Origin: Nereocystis luetkeana
Lineage: Eukaryota > Sar > Phaeophyceae > Laminariales > Laminariaceae
DNA: 64,000 bases
Direction: 5' to 3'
NCBI GenBank assembly: GCA_031213475.1
Contig: JARUPZ010000003.1
Location: 11,778,580-11,842,579, forward strand
Under the pieces are notes generated by a model. The model saw only the letters and a program-made list of their open reading frames with translations. It was not told where the DNA came from and did no database searches. A program made the translations under genes and the position numbers. Below, one piece after another: positions 22,149-33,900 of this stretch; position 1 is the stretch's first letter; the number at the start of each line of letters is the position of its first letter.

Positions 22149-22375
22149 AAACGCTCCAAGCCTGTATGTATATCACTGCCCGTATTTGTCTACTATTATC
22201 TTGCGTTCTGCCTGCCTTTTCTCTCGTTGGTTCTCCCCCTCTGCTTGGGGCACAAACTCTGACAAGGTACCCTCATCCACAATCCACTTTCCATATTTCA
22301 CATTATAATGCCTCCCAATTCTTATCAACGCCTTTTTAACAAAACCATATTCGCTTCGATATTTGAAATTCGTGA
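22143..22375 (-). repeat. YR element 5' terminal repeat A1
   Basis: About 230 bp homologous to 46,745-46,984 (A2 of copy 2). They share 'tgtatgtatatcactgcccg', 'cttgcgttctgcctg', 'aatccactttccata' and 'atcaacgcctttttaacaaa'. Its position upstream of the Gag-like ORF on the minus strand makes it the 5' member of the split direct repeats. Confidence 0.8.
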
Positions 22376-22413
22376 GTTTCATGTATGTCTATTATTTATT
22401 AAATAGTAGTGGA

Positions 22414-22745
22414 GCCGGCGTCCCCGGTGGCTTGGTAGGTTGTCCGGGTGCCTATCAAGATCAATTTCGTGGGTTCAAGTCTTACCGAGTGCATGCTCGT
22501 CGGGACTTTTACTTGCATGAAAAAATGATAAGCGGAAAGCGTGAGAGCGTGAGTCAGCAACCTCAGAGCGTGAGTCGACGAGCAGTGGGAATGCTCAACC
22601 CAATGCGAAACAAAAAACAAAGGCACGTACCGGGTGGGAGAAGGGACGACACCCGAGACCACGGCTTGTCCAGAAGATCGCCGAGGGTAAAACCTCCTAC
22701 GAGTTAGGCTGGAAAAGTAAAAGTGATGAAAGAAAAGAAAAAAGT
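22414..22745 (+). mobile_element. tRNA-derived SINE, family S1
   Basis: The head contains a box-A-like TGGCTTGGTAGG (22,428-22,439) and a box-B-like GGTTCAAGTCT (22,472-22,482), the two internal RNA polymerase III promoter elements of tRNAs. A ~180-bp unrelated body and an A-rich tail ('gaaagaaaagaaaaaag') follow. It is homologous along its length to 44,803-45,073 and, for the 3' half, to 2650-2790. Confidence 0.8.
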
Positions 22746-22825
22746 GGGAGGTAGCGTACCAGTACTCATTTCACGCGTGGCCGTAGTCGGGTAGTCGGGG
22801 GGGAGGTGGTTCAAAGCCGATTTAA

Positions 22826-23120
22826 AGTTTAATTTGTTTCCGCCTATACAAAAAATCTGAAGCAACGCACGCTGATACACCGACGGTTGAGCGCGATTTC
22901 AGTGCTTGCGGTAACCTCCTCGTTCGCATCGACACGTACTGGGTGGAGATGATGTTCCTCAGGGCCAACTTCGAGCACATCCCCGATTACGGGGCCATCC
23001 CCATGATCGTTGCGAAGGATACTCGGGCATGTCTCCCGGCGCGGTTCACCGCGAAGGACTCTGACTTGGTGGCGGCGGAAGCCGCCTTTGAAGTGCTGAA
23101 CAATCCTGCGGCATCAACTA
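22826..23120 (+). pseudogene. hAT transposase C-terminal fragment
   Basis: The frame opens after a TAA near 22,823 and reads 'VERDFSACGNLLVRIDTYWV' followed by 'EMMFLRANFEHIPD'. This is the signature of the hAT C-terminal dimerisation domain (family pattern SERxFSxxGxxxTxxRxxL...VExLxFLxxN). The canonical Lys/Arg-rich middle is altered. Nothing upstream encodes the DDE core, and the frame runs into SINE sequence after about 23,190. This is a short relic. Confidence 0.72.
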
Positions 23121-23189
23121 CTCAAGACCTGGGCATGGACGAGGGCTGGCGAAGTCTGGGGGGGAGGGGGCTGCTATTCTTGCTGCAGC

Positions 23190-23545
23190 TGGAGCTGCAC
23201 TGTAGTTTTTTTTCTCTTTTTTTCTCATCCCATTCATTATCTTCGCACATCTTCTTCTCTCTCTCCTTCCCACTCGTAACTCAGATCCGGGGTCACATAG
23301 CAGGCTCTTCTCCCCCCTTCCCGCTACGGTACGTGCCTTCATTTTTATCGCGAGAAGATTTCAGCCTTTTCTTCCCTCGTCGACTCGCATCGAATTGTAC
23401 CTACCCACGCTGCAAGGCGCTCTCAACAATTGAATCCTTTTTTATTTTTGCAAATAAAGTCAAAGTCCGACCCACCTGGGGCTCGAACCCAGGACTCAAA
23501 CAAGTAGAATTCGAGGTTAACCACTTGAACCACCGGGGCGACCAT
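23190..23545 (-). mobile_element. tRNA-derived SINE, family S2
   Basis: The minus strand starts with a tRNA-like head (23,467-23,544). Box A reads 'GGTTCAAGTGG' and box B 'GGTTCGAGCCC', inside a perfect 5-bp T-stem (CTGGG/CCCAG) with a 7-nt loop. The acceptor and anticodon stems do not pair, so it is not a functional tRNA. A body and a long A-rich tail follow. The body shares 'aaggcacgtaccg...gggaagg' with family S1. Confidence 0.72.
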
Positions 23546-24035
23546 CTACTTTAGTAGTAGCCTGTTATTATTCGACAACCTAGATGGTCGGACTCAACAC
23601 CGCTGTGTGTAATATTAGATTTTAATACATTAGTAGTAATAGTTCTGATCGGCATTGCTTCATTTTTATTTGTTTCTTTGTCGGTTTTGGAAAGACTTCC
23701 GGGCTTTCCATTTAAATACTGTAAGTACTTGCAGTAGTACCATTAATAGTAATCCTTCAAGGTTTTGTTCTTGTGGAGCGGCATACAAATACCTTGTTTT
23801 GGGAGGTAAATTTATGACCGCGGAAGTCGTTCCCATGAAGTTGGAACCGTGAAAATCGTGAAAGACAGCTACAGTATAACAGAAATGAGCTATAGTGGTA
23901 CGTGCATGTTGTATACGCGTTGTTACCGGTATAGCGTGTCGTATTTGCAAAACACCAATCGCAGTACTTCAAAATGCGTTTTATGTATTTGTTTGAGCAG
24001 TAAGATCGTTGTTTTTTCGGCCCCCTTGAAGTGGG
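23546..24035. other. No recognised feature
   Basis: Overlapping ORFs on both strands (23,655-24,133) lack recognisable domains. Confidence 0.3.
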
Positions 24036-24039
24036 TACT

Positions 24040-24600
24040 TATCAGGGTATTACCCGGAACTTCTGGAAGTTCTGTACGCCCGTGCCACACTTGGAACTTC
24101 TGTGAGTTCTGTTCGCCCGGGCCACAATCATAGCTTCTGTGAGTTCTGTTCGCCCGGGCCAAAATCGGTGTTTCTGTGAGTTCTGTACGCCGGTGTCACA
24201 ATACCCGATACTTCTGAAACTTCAGTGCGACCTTCATACCCGTACCCGGAATTTCTGTCAGTTCTGTGCGACCGAGCCATAATACCGGGGGTACCGGTAC
24301 ACCATTTTTTACCTGCCTGGAACTTCTGTGAGTTCTGTACGCCCGTGCCACAATACCCGGAACTTCTGTGAATTCTGTAAGGGTTTTATACCCGTACCCG
24401 GATTTCTGTGAGTTCTGTACACCCGGTTTCACAATACCCGGGGTACCGGTATTACGTTTATATACCTGACCGGACTTCTTTGAGTTCTGTACGCCTGGAA
24501 CTTCTGTGAGTTCTGTAAGTGTATTATACCCTAACCCGGAACTTTTGTAAGTTCTGTAAGACACCCAGACCCTAACTCTAAATCCACAAACCCTACAGAA
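24040..24600. repeat. ~45-bp minisatellite (ACTTCTGTGAGTTCTGTA type), locus 2
   Basis: Same unit family and orientation as 9625-10,060, including 'cccggggtaccggta' blocks and 'cgcccgtgccacaat' spacers. Minus-strand ORF 24,196-24,822 is a read-through of the array. Confidence 0.8.
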
Positions 24601-24641
24601 CCCAACCTTGGAATCTTTATACTTCATACAAGGCCCCCGCA

Positions 24642-24667
24642 TGGGTGCCGGCATATGCCGGCACCCA
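24642..24667. repeat. Perfect 26-bp palindrome
   Basis: TGGGTGCCGGCAT followed directly by ATGCCGGCACCCA, with no loop. It lies just downstream of the minisatellite. Confidence 0.8.
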
Positions 24668-24724
24668 CGCTTAGGGTAGGGCAGTAGTTCCATCCGACCT
24701 AAAACGAAAACATGAAATGAAAGG

Positions 24725-25045
24725 AATACCAAGAGTTTCATCCCGAATTCATAGTTTGGCAGGAGATAAAGGTTTACAACAGGGAAATTCGAGTATAGTT
24801 TCAGAATGCTGTGCGCTGGCATTTAAGTGAAGCCGCATGAAAAAAACAACGTATGCAGGGGAGGAAAGTTGGAATTGTTCCATTCGACAGAATGTTTTTG
24901 TATGAAATTAAAAGCATGCCATGAGTTTCACACCACATTCATTGTCTGGTATAATACAACACAGAAATCAACAGTAGTTTAAATACGCTGTGCGCTGGCA
25001 TTAACGTGAAGCGTATGAAAAACCCAACGTTGACAACTATAATTT
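24725..25045 (+). repeat. Diverged ~200-bp direct duplication
   Basis: The blocks 'gagtttca...cattgtctgg/catagtttgg' and 'gctgtgcgctggcatt' with 'gtgaagc' and 'atgaaaaa' occur in the same order at about 24,730-24,860 and 24,925-25,035. Non-coding. Confidence 0.6.
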
Positions 25046-25268
25046 CTTTTTGTATATTTGGAACGTATAGATCGCCCCATTCTCCCCGGTACAGGCTCCA
25101 GGAAACCACAGCACCACATCACCCTTGCCTATGAAAGCAACCAGCAATATTGACTTTTCTTGTTGCCCCTCGATAGAAAGCTAGGATATTCGTACTTTTT
25201 TTATTAATACTACCGGTGTGTGTTCAACACGGTGAACCAAACTTTTGTATGAGTGCCCCAGAGTACTA

Positions 25269-26517
25269 TTACGGTGGCCCATAATAAATGACCCCGTGTG
25301 GATTCACTTTTTATTTGTATCTTTCAAGATAATTGGTTTGGTTGGCTATCATTGTCCCTTTTTATTTAAATGTAATGTCAGAAAAAATGGGCATCTGGAC
25401 ATATTAACTCGAGCACAGACACACACAGGGACATTCAAAATCCTGGGTTAGGTTACACGGAAAACTGAGGATTCCAGCTTTCCAACGGTGCTACTTGTAA
25501 TCGAAAGAATGGGGCTGCATATGAGGCAGAGGTGATCCAGGGGGATTGAGGTTCCCTTCTTGGAACGCTTAGAGCTCCGGAACGAACGTGGTTCTTGCAA
25601 AACTAGTCACAGCGATGCCCAGCCCAAATCATGAGCTTTTGTTACAGCTGACTTCCTCTTGTGTGCCGCTAACGGCTCGGTCTCACCTCGATAGCCAGCT
25701 GTTGTCGTTCGTTGAGAGAGTCCTTATGGAGATTTCCTCTGTACCTCGCTCCTGAATCCTCTCTGGCCACGGGGTGGCCAGACGCCACGAGAGTTGAGTG
25801 TTGGTATTGCTCAGCAAGTGCGACGTGTGATTAACAGATAGGCACGTGATAGGCAATACTCATGCACGGTGTGAGAACAGGATATGGTTTGACTTGTTTC
25901 TTTCGTTCTTTCGTGGGATTGACTAACCCCAGGTAGCGCCACAGAGCACCCGTATCGACCCCTACATCTAATACGGGGTTTCCATGACCAAGACAATGGC
26001 TTCCCCCGCCGGGGACACTCCATTGTATACCTACTTCGATATGACAGCGAGCCATTCTACGGCCTGATCGCTGTTTGCACCCTCGTCACTGGTCAGGTCA
26101 GTCGACGTACATCACAGAATACCCTGTCGCCCTCCTGGGCGATTTCTGAAGCGCGTAGCGCTGCAACACTGTCAGGTGATGCCAAATACGTATCTTTCCT
26201 AGCACAACGTGGGTTGGGGGCTTCTCCCCCGTTGAAAATTGGGATGTTTATGAGGACCCATTTTTACCCATCTCTTCCTCACCCAAAACCGTATAATTTC
26301 ATCTACACGTAGGTTCGTTGGAAAGCTAATGTCTTAAGCTTTCCATCGAACCTACCCACATGGTTTAGATGTCCCTCTTCGTGTCAGTGATGTCGAAAAA
26401 TAGTTGAAGTGCAAATACGTTCCGTCATAAAAAGAGAGAATACTTCGGGCCCAAAACAATTGTTCCGAGATGAAGAAAATGCTGTTTTGAGGGGTTATTT
26501 ATTATGGGCCACCATAA
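25269..26517. mobile_element. Putative non-autonomous TIR element (~1.25 kb, TA flanks)
   Basis: Inverse-complementary termini of 27 bp (25,269-25,295 and 26,491-26,517) share GGTGGCCCATAATAAAT with two mismatches overall. Both ends are flanked by TA (25,267-25,268 and 26,518-26,519), which would fit a Tc1/mariner-like TA duplication. No transposase is visible inside; minus-strand ORFs at 25,811-26,055 lack a known domain. An internal 19-bp-arm hairpin lies at 26,309-26,355. The TA flanks alone could be chance. Confidence 0.55.
26309..26355. repeat. 19-bp-arm hairpin
   Basis: Arms 26,309-26,327 and 26,337-26,355 (GTAGGTTCGTTGGAAAGCT and its complement) with one mismatch and a 9-nt loop. Confidence 0.7.
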
Positions 26518-26659
26518 TATTAATAAACATGTTTGCAGTTGAATGGCCCTGTTTTCTGCATATTTATTATTATTGCATGGTAATAATCGTAAAGAATTTA
26601 ATCAAAGGCGAGGATCTTCAGACTATTAATACTTCTGCGTGTTCGATACGAAAAGAAAG

Positions 26660-27045
26660 GGTTCTCCTATCTTTCCGCTTATTTTTCATGAGTGCCAGAG
26701 TACAAACTCAATTTGCGGGGGGATGGCGGATTTTCTGCTTTTTTATTTGGATTGAATTTGTGTACCTGGTATTCACCTATCTAGATGCTGAATACGTTGG
26801 ACCGACCATAGTAAATAGGACTAAATATTGTTACTTAAAAAAGGTAAATATATAGGTTTTGTCTATAGGATATGTCCTATTAACTGTGGTCCCCGGTAAC
26901 AGTAATAAATGTAATTATTTGTCTGAACTCATAGATCGAGCCTATCTTTCCGCTTCTTTTAGATGAGTGTCAGACTACAAACTCTATTTACGGGGGGATG
27001 GCCGATTTTCTGTTGTTTCATTCTTATTGAAAGTAACTCCTATAT
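26660..27045 (+). repeat. Direct duplication of ~90 bp
   Basis: 'atgagtgycag.gtacaaactc.attt.cggggggatgg' followed by 'gattttctg' occurs at about 26,688-26,740 and again at about 26,962-27,015, with similar flanks ('cctatctttccgctt'). Non-coding. Confidence 0.65.
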
Positions 27046-27507
27046 AATGGTAGTGCTGCACTTATTTTGAACTGCGTCCCTTTTTGTTTGCGTACTACCG
27101 CTCCCCTGTCAAAAATCAAAGAAAAGCTCGAGCATACAGCTCAAAATCCAAGATCGTGCCTGCGTGCGAGCTAGAATCTCTCTGCCCCCTACCGCGCTGA
27201 CGGCGAGGCAAGTTCGGGGAACGGAGGGCGAGGGACGCCGGAGCCGATCCTCAAAGAGAGCGCTCGAAGAAATATAAAACCCCTCGAGATATTGAGGTGC
27301 CGAGATTCCGATATTGAGGCCCGCCCGACAAAAAAACAAACTTACCGCGCTTTTGCTAGGGTTGACCTAACACCATTGTATATATGTTTAGTTCCACGCG
27401 CGTCACTTGCCACAGCCACAAGCTCGCCACCACACACAAATAACACAGACCACTCATTTCACGGCCACACCAGTACTGTGGTGTGGCCAGCACGGATGCC
27501 ATGAATG
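27046..27507. other. No recognised gene
   Basis: Short opposing ORFs (27,109-27,339; 27,292-27,504) without domains, just outside the LTR. Confidence 0.3.
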
Positions 27508-28072
27508 TGTTACAGCGAGTGGCGCCAGGGTAGGAGGTTCATAGCGCTGCGACTGTCGTGACCAGCGCTGTGGGGAGGATAATACGGCGCGAGACAACTG
27601 TCCTGATCAGTGCCACGCGTCGGGCGGGTCTATTCGATAGGCACAGGGCAAGCTTTGGTGAGCATCCTCTAGGAGGATCTTGTAGGGGCAGGGAGGATCC
27701 CCCGTGTGGGAACGCCTTCAGTTCCGTGTAAAGAACCAGTAACGAGGTCACGGAACAGCCCGGTGTTTACTAAACACCACCAAGTGGAGAAAGAAAGTCA
27801 AAGCCAAGTGATCTGTGATACCTGTCCTATCGATCCCCAGCCCCTTGGGCCCTTCCTTGCCCGTCGTGCCCGTCATCGTGTCTGTGGTTCCTGTTCCATT
27901 GCTCACCCTGGCTGCTTGTAACTACTGCATTGCATTGATCCACTCTCTGCGTGACCCGATCATTACTGCACGAGGGCACTTCTCGAACTCCCAACCAGCA
28001 GGTCAGTCAGCCTCAGAGATCTAACGAGCGCGGGTCTTTTTTAGCGTCTGAGAGCTGTATCATGCTGTAACA
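27508..28072 (+). mobile_element. LTR family L, copy 1 (5'-type LTR)
   Basis: 565 bp, starting TGTTACAGCGAG and ending GCTGTAACA (TG...CA with short inverted ends). Nearly the same sequence occurs at 40,307-40,867 and 57,119-57,679, and a diverged one at 45,474-46,008. It is followed directly by a primer-binding-site-like sequence, which makes it a 5' LTR. No 5-bp target duplication matches LTR copy 2. Confidence 0.85.
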
Positions 28073-28090
28073 TGGTGAACCCAGGGAGAT
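28073..28090 (+). promoter_or_regulatory. Putative tRNA primer-binding site
   Basis: TGGTGAACCCAGGGAGAT begins immediately after the LTR. TGG complements a tRNA CCA tail, and the following bases complement ...GGGTTCA. LTR copy 4 has TGGTAAACTCAGG at the same position. The tRNA identity was not determined. Confidence 0.6.
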
Positions 28091-28400
28091 CGAATTGCAT
28101 TGCAGATGATCGGAGTGTTCGCAACCGTGTGCAGGCAATGAGAATGTTGGGAACGTTTGCAAAACCGCTGTGATATGATGTGATCGTGTTCTTTGTATAA
28201 TCAATCCCATGTTCTATCTCGCATAGCATTTTATGGGATACTCGGTATATTCATACATGCACAATGTTTTCGTTGTTGCCTGCCTTGTATGATGGTGATT
28301 CGTGGAATATGCCGTTATGTATTCACGCTGCCGATGGTGCTCTGCCTGTTTGTTTCGTGAGGCTTTCAAGATAATTGTCTGGTCAATGCATGCAGGCGTA
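28073..28400 (+). repeat. LTR-element 5' internal segment
   Basis: Diverged homology to 46,009-46,290, sharing 'cgttttcgttgttgcct' and 'tcaagataat' in the same order after the LTR. This shows that LTR copies 1 and 4 are joined to the same internal leader. Confidence 0.6.
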
Positions 28401-30944
28401 TTCGTTGCTCGTGCTCCGTTTGCCTGTTGCTCGTGTTCGTATGTTTGCTCGTTGTTCATGATCGCACACACATGCATGTTCGTTAATAAATAACTGCATG
28501 CTAGAGACCACATAATGTCTTCAAAACCAAATGCAACCGACAGGTGTCGATACAAGCCAAAGGTGCCGTACGTACTACTAATACACGCTCGGTTAGGGGA
28601 TGTCGGAAACTAACACTGTTGAGCCTTACGCCGTTTGGGCGTATATAACCTAGAACGATGAACCCCTCCCTCAACAACACTCCTGTGCATTATCGGCTGG
28701 CAAACATGGAACTTTCAAGAAAATCACGTAAATTTTGGCGACTAGCATTCTTGCCACGATGCTTCAACTACATCAGTAGTCGTACATATGAGTGGCTCGA
28801 GCATAACTACGACACGACGAAATGAGCATATGCGCACCAAATGGAAAGTCCGATGCACGTTTGACCCTCTTCGATGTCTCCGGTCGCACTACTGCAGTCC
28901 GAGTTGCATACCAACCGAGCGTTGTGCTCGAGTACCAGGTATAGCATTTGAAGGACTGAAAGCCAAACATAAGAGGAAAGCAAGAGGAAAATCGGAGCAG
29001 GTGAAGATCCGCTACGCAAGGCCTTGTGGGGCACGGGTCACACGGGCTGCGGGGTGTTGATAGTTTCCGCTGGGCGATGATAAGCTTGCACACAACAGAG
29101 GGAGGTGTGGCTTACTGTGTCGAAAGGGTTCGGGGTGATGGCAGGTACACGATACAGCCCATCTTGATCATTACCAGGCCAACAGGTATGGAGCGGGTGA
29201 AACACAACCGTGGGATCGATTCGTCCCTTTGTTTTGATGTCGTATTGACAATGGAAAATACGGATATTTTTCTTGCTGTACGGTATTCCTCGAGCACAAA
29301 AAAAAAATGGGGGGGGGGTACGCTGTGTCGCCCTGATTGACTTAAAATTCAAGTCACACACGCCAGCGCTAGAAAACACGCCAGCGCTAGAAAATTCGCG
29401 CATGCCAGTGACGAGCTGCCCGTGGTATTCGGAAAGGCATGGACTCTGAGTATTAGTAGTAAATCGTGATGGTTCTGCTGTATTCATTTAGACTACCACG
29501 CATGGCAATATGTGTACGACTGTATCAGTCAGCCCAACCTTATCGACAGCAGTACGTTCGTTGTCACATGTCATACGTAGCTGCTGTTGTTGGAGAATAT
29601 CTCGCGGCTGGTATCGAAACAGTAGGGAGTACTTCTGAACCTCGTTGCGGGATGAGTGCCTCCCGTAGAGGGTACTAAGTTTGAAGCTGTACATAGTTCT
29701 GGATTACGTACCATCCTCCAAACACTTATATATCTGCCTGTAGCGAAGGCGCCTCAATTCGAAAACCACACAGAAAAGGAGTATCTTCGTCTTTACAAAT
29801 AATGCTATCAGTAGTCTATACCATTACGCACGATTCTCAAGAAGGAACAAAATCATGGTTTTCACGACGGGCATTACCATAGACGACTGTTAATAATAGC
29901 AATGATAGTACATGGTGTAATTCGGAAAAAAGAGAGGGACTCATATTCTGCTACTGCTGTACCCTGGAAGTTTTATTTATTTATTCCCTGAACAGGGTCG
30001 ATTCATTGATACACGGAGAAGCATACAGGGGGGATGGCTCGCAATACGTATGCTTTTTACAAAATCAATGGACGACGTATATTTGTCATCTATAATACTG
30101 TGTGTAAAACTGCTGTGGGCCGTATGGTAAGATCCCGAGTGGCCCTTGGGTCTATCTCTCTTTCCATCTTAGCTGCTGTAACAAGTCATGAAAAGACACG
30201 TATTAGGATACAGCACACACCGTATGTATATATGGTATTCATACGGGGTATGCTGATGAAGCTGGGTAGAACAAAAAGTTGAAGACAACACACGTGAAGG
30301 ATGTATGCAGTGTTATTAATTTTATGTTCCGCCGCATTCGGAATTTGACCTCGTTTGTCGATGGTGCGCGAGCTACAGCAGTCACCTTGGGCTGATACCA
30401 GGACGACGAGGTAGCTGTGAGCATGGGCGTGCACGTGGCGCCAAAAAAAACAGCAGTGCGCTGACGTCCTTTGAAGCACGATGGATTATGTGGTCCGGAA
30501 AAGTACGAGTCATGAGGTTATGGGGTTTCCAACAATATTCCCAGTTTTTTTTCGTGGGAATCCATCCGAAACCTCCCCCCCCGCCTTGTCATCAAACACA
30601 GTTATCGTCATAGCAGAGGCGCCTCTTCGTGAAATCCACCCAGACTTGGAAGAGAGGTGCCGACCATCAAGGCGGTGGTGCCTGGCCTGTTATTTCCCCC
30701 GTGAGCGTCCGCTGACGATCATTTCTGGTGTCCCAACTTTTCGACGAGAAGTGGGGTCGTCTGCTGGGAGTAGGGCCACGGAGCGCCTCGCCATTTCAGA
30801 CGACCCACCAACAAGGGCAAGCGCGAAGCAGACCGGGTAGGCACGGTCCCAAGCTTTCCGTAGGTACTTGGTGCCTCGACGTTCATGCTAGTTTCGAAGA
30901 GATATTTGCGATCAAGATAGACCCTAAAATTTGACATATTTGCT
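28401..30944. other. Mostly non-coding internal sequence
   Basis: ORFs on both strands overlap without recognisable domains (28,773-29,093; 29,038-29,487; 30,481-30,840). Small features: a twofold 'acgccagcgctagaaaa' direct repeat at about 29,360-29,395 and a run of nine G at about 29,312. The ORF at 30,481-30,840 could be an upstream exon of the following gene, but splice sites were not resolved. Confidence 0.3.
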
Positions 30945-33900
30945 ATGCCGAGGGGTGCAAACGGAGCCTGCGGGCTGGTCGCGCATGGGCGGCGCAACCC
31001 CCAGGCAGGAGGACTTCCACTCTGCTATGCTTGCGGACGACCTGGCGTTCGTTATCGGTCGAATGTCGGCTGGAGACACGTGGGGAGTGGTGCTACCTGG
31101 TCGTGGCTGCAGCTATGGGCTAATAGCGTTGGACCTGCATGGGTGCACTCTCGCGACATCACGACGGAGCGGCTGGTTGCTGGCGAATGCGTTTGTACTC
31201 GTACTGACTGTGTGATCTCTCTGTTCAAGAAGTTTAGGACGCAGCAGGAGAAGGCCGAGAAGGGTTCGCTGGAGATCATGGCTACGGGTCAGTCCTCTCC
31301 TCTTGGACGTTACCCGTCGACCTCATTTCAGGTGTGTGAAGGTGGTACATCGTGTGGTGTGTGTCTGTGTGTGTATTGTATGTGTGTACGTCATTCGCAG
31401 CACGTGCAGCCTGTGAGGTAACATACATGCACAGTAGTATTTTTCAAGCCTAGATCACTACACATCTCCGCTTTTTGGAGTGTACTCGCGTCTCGTCTGC
31501 TCGTACCATGTGTGTGACATGTTGTGTACAACAATGCAATATGATCAATGACATGCTTTTGACTTGTGCAATGTATCAGAATACCAAGGACACGCGAGCG
31601 TTGTGCTGCAGAACTGTTTATGAGGCCTTGACCAGTTGAATCTTCCTGTTACAGCTGCAGCTCATCATTTCAGTTGTAAATAGCGTTGCCGACAGTGTTA
31701 CGGTAGCACAGCTGGACTGTTGTGTTTTTTTTCGGGGTCAGTGTCTTGCGAATTTGGTGTTGGGGTGTGTTGACGCGTCTAACCAGTAACAGTTGAGTGC
31801 CCCGCTTCTGTCTGCTGTATACTCGTACTGCTGTACACTCTTATTGGTAACGAGGTGTACTGTGAAGGTTGCACAGCAGGGCAGTTCGATCATCATTGAA
31901 GTACAAGGCATCTCATTGCTTCGTCAATCTGTACGTCACTGATAAGAGTGTTCCGAATTATCCGCCCTCTTCCCTGTTGATGTCCCGGCGAGCTTGATAA
32001 TTGCCTGGCAACGTGAAGCTAAGATATTAAAACCTAACCCATGCGTTTTCGCTTCGGCTGTGTCAGGTGCGTGCTCTTTTGGAGCACGTGGATGTTAAGG
32101 GACCGGTACTTGACATCTGCGGTGCGACTGGAGATGCTGTTCAAATGGTGCTGACAGAACAAGGCCTGCGCGTGCTTACGAACGACCTGAATCGATGGTG
32201 AGGGAAGGTGTTGACATAACGCCAGGACCGCGACCGCGTGTTGATTCGCGGTTGTTTTTGTTGTGTGAGTGCCTTGCAAGATGTACGTGTGTAGTGTGTG
32301 TTTATACGTCAAGTATATATGGGTGGAAAGGGTGAGGGCAGTATGCTGTACAACGTGACTAATCTTGGTGGGATTGTACATTGTACAGCAGGTGTACTTC
32401 TCAAATGCTGCTTAGCTGCACTAGTGAACATCAAACATCTCGTATTCTCGTACCGAGGAAGACCCCACCACGCACGCACACCTGACATATTAAGCAATGC
32501 CCGTCAAGTGTGCGCATAAAATCCATAACCTCACACAGCCGACCATTTCGTTTTATATACTCGTATCATATATCATACCTGGAACTCGTCAAACAAAGAT
32601 GACGTTTGTATACCTCTTGAGTAACACAGCAGTCAGCAGTTCCCTTGGACGCTAGCTGACCCAGCCAAGGCGTTGACCAAACGGTTCATTGTCCACGGCC
32701 CGCTCAATACCACGTGTTTGGATGTGATTTTGCCACACGATGTTATGCTGAACCACAAATAGGAAGCAATCGTTTTCCTTTTTTTGTCTGTTGTTCAAGA
32801 GATCAGACCGATACGAAGATCCGGAGCCATACCACAGCAACCGTAACATGTCTGAAATGAAAGGGCTGTCTTTAATTTCGTTTGTTTGCGTCTGTCTTGT
32901 CAATCCCATGTTTAATTTTCAGGTTGAAACTCGTAAATTTGAACGTGGCATCGCAGAAAAATACGGAAGGATCGTACTTGTGTTATGAATGGCAATGGTG
33001 GTTTGACGATATTAATTGATTGGTGTTTGAGTTGGCCACTGGAACTAATATCGGTCCTGGATAGGGAACGACGATTTTGTTTCCAATTTTGTGTTCAAAA
33101 GCTTGTGTTTGTGAGTTTTCGCGGATACCTCGCCGACATCGAGTCTACTTTGCCTCCTGTCTATTGTTTTGCGTGTGCAGAGTTGTGTCAGGGTTAGTGC
33201 CTCCATATTTCAAGATTATTTTCGAAGTGGTTCGCGAGATACGACGTCCCGATGGTTTTGCCATTTTTTGGGGGTTGCCCACCTCGTACTTGTAACAACC
33301 ATATATCCTTAATCGTGACGTATCAAACACTTACTATCAACAACATGAATTTCGTGCCGCCTGCAAATAGTGGGTTGGTCGAAATGCTCGATCTCACAGC
33401 AGGCATTTTGTTTTCAACCACAAGGACCCCATGTACGAGTAATGGTGAGACCAAAGGCGGCGTTCGGTGTCTTGCATTTGCCTTGCATTATCGGACTGAA
33501 ACAACTACGATTCGTCCGTAACGGAAGCGCATATGGGTAAAAAATAGCCCCCCCCCCCCCCCCTCCCCCCTCCCCAATTTTTATGGACGCCCGCCGCACT
33601 TTGTCCAGTTTGCAGGCGGACACACACTACGATGCATCCTCAGAGGAATGCTTTAGGGCCTTCACAGACAAGTCACGCCGCATGGACTGGATAGTTACGA
33701 ACCCCCCGTACAAGAACGCCTTTGGTGTTCTTAGTGCTGCTTTACGGATAGCGCGTGTAGGAGTGGCATTCAAGATGAGGCTGACGTCCCTGGAGCCTAC
33801 CAAAACACGTGGTGATTGGTTCAAGGAGAATCCCCCTAGCGCGGTTGTAGTACTCCCGCGGGCAACATACCGCGGTAGACAGTGCAACTCGCCGGAGGCG

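Larger units (their letters stand above)
16128..22375 (-). mobile_element. YR retrotransposon copy 1 (PAT/Ngaro-like), 3'-truncated
   Basis: Reading from 22,375 downwards, the order is terminal repeat A1, Q-rich Gag-like ORF, 237-bp in-frame repeats, RT, RNase H, then truncation before the recombinase domain. It aligns with copy 2 (47,820-50,640) with scattered substitutions. It lacks about 300 bp near 16,495 that copy 2 has (about 48,163-48,419). The array also contains a MITE. The missing YR domain and the frameshifts make it non-autonomous. Confidence 0.85.

Noticed and set aside
23467-23544. Functional tRNA gene on the minus strand
   Set aside because: The T-arm is perfect, but acceptor and anticodon stems do not pair and an A-tailed body follows, so it is a SINE head.
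24196-24822. 208-codon minus-strand ORF
   Set aside because: It follows the ~45-bp minisatellite ('ELTEVPG' units), and the period, not selection, keeps it open.
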